Part shown: piece after piece, positions 5,422 through 5,483 of the stretch | How positions within the stretch are numbered: position 1 is the first letter of the stretch | Layout: every line of letters starts with the position of its first letter | NCBI GenBank assembly: GCA_002340985.1 | Contig: DDNC01000024.1 | Coordinates: 15,428 to 20,910 of the forward strand | From: Firmicutes bacterium UBA2530 | GTDB taxonomy: Bacteria; Bacillota; Clostridia; Tissierellales; Sedimentibacteraceae | Direction: 5' to 3' | DNA: 5,483 nt | Program-made: the position numbers and the translations under genes | The notes under the pieces: generated by a model | Databases searched by the model: none | Seen by the model: the letters and a program-made list of their open reading frames with translations, nothing else | Told to the model about the DNA's origin: nothing

Positions 5422-5483
5422 GCTTGCGTAGCTCAGGCGGTAGAGCACTTCATTGGTAATGAAGAGGTCGGCAGTTCGAGTCT
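5422..5483 (+). tRNA. tRNA-Thr (anticodon GGT), 3' end cut by window edge
   Basis: 62 nt of an expected 76 or so are present. The acceptor 5' strand is GCTTGCG (5422-5428), followed by TA. The D-arm is GCTC/GAGC (5431-5434 with 5443-5446). The anticodon stem is CTTCA/TGAAG (5448-5452 with 5460-5464) around loop TTGGTAA, giving anticodon GGT at 5455-5457, which reads ACC and ACU threonine codons. The T-arm begins GGCAG with loop TTCGAGT. The 3' half of the T-stem, the acceptor 3' strand and CCA lie outside the window. Confidence 0.95.

Noticed and set aside
1..5483. CRISPR arrays, insertion sequences, prophage or defence genes
   Set aside because: No regularly spaced repeats, transposase or phage-like reading frames are visible. 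All coding sequence is accounted for by housekeeping genes and the amidase.

Overview
The window looks like chromosomal core DNA from a low-GC Gram-positive anaerobe (Firmicutes, Clostridia-like). The basis is the gene order cysS–mrnC–rlmB–rae1(yacP)–sigH, which is the classic Firmicutes block upstream of rpmG–secE–nusG. Consensus sigma-A promoters, purine-rich Shine-Dalgarno (SD) sites and AT-leaning codon use agree. I cannot name a species.

Layout. Positions 1–1205 on the minus strand hold the 5' portion of a secreted cell-wall amidase: a signal peptide, four SH3b repeats, then an Amidase_3 zinc domain whose C-terminus runs off the window. Positions 1206–1455 are a divergent intergenic region. 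It carries a strong sigma-A promoter for cysS, a possible extended -10 for the amidase, and a compact nested inverted-repeat structure (1265–1359) that folds as a three-way junction and that no gene explains. Positions 1456–4576 on the plus strand are a tightly packed four-gene operon with overlapping or 1-nt junctions: cysteinyl-tRNA synthetase, Mini-ribonuclease III (23S rRNA maturation), an RlmB/TrmH-type 2'-O-ribose methyltransferase, and the Rae1/YacP NYN-domain RNase. Positions 4577–4651 hold a fully consensus sigma-A promoter (TTGACA-17-TATAAT) with a palindrome over its -10, driving sigH (4652–5299). A 19-bp-stem terminator follows. A separately promoted tRNA-Thr(GGT) is cut off by the window end.

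How the genes fit together: the operon is a translation and RNA-processing unit covering tRNA charging, rRNA maturation, rRNA modification and ribosome-associated mRNA cleavage. sigH is the stationary-phase/competence/sporulation sigma factor usually carried just downstream, and here it has its own promoter. The amidase is a divergently transcribed neighbour with an unrelated envelope role.

The observations most worth a second look are the three-way-junction inverted repeat at 1265–1359 (candidate structured RNA or palindromic mini-element), a cysteinyl-tRNA synthetase whose signature motifs differ from the usual Firmicutes form, and the palindrome over the sigH -10.
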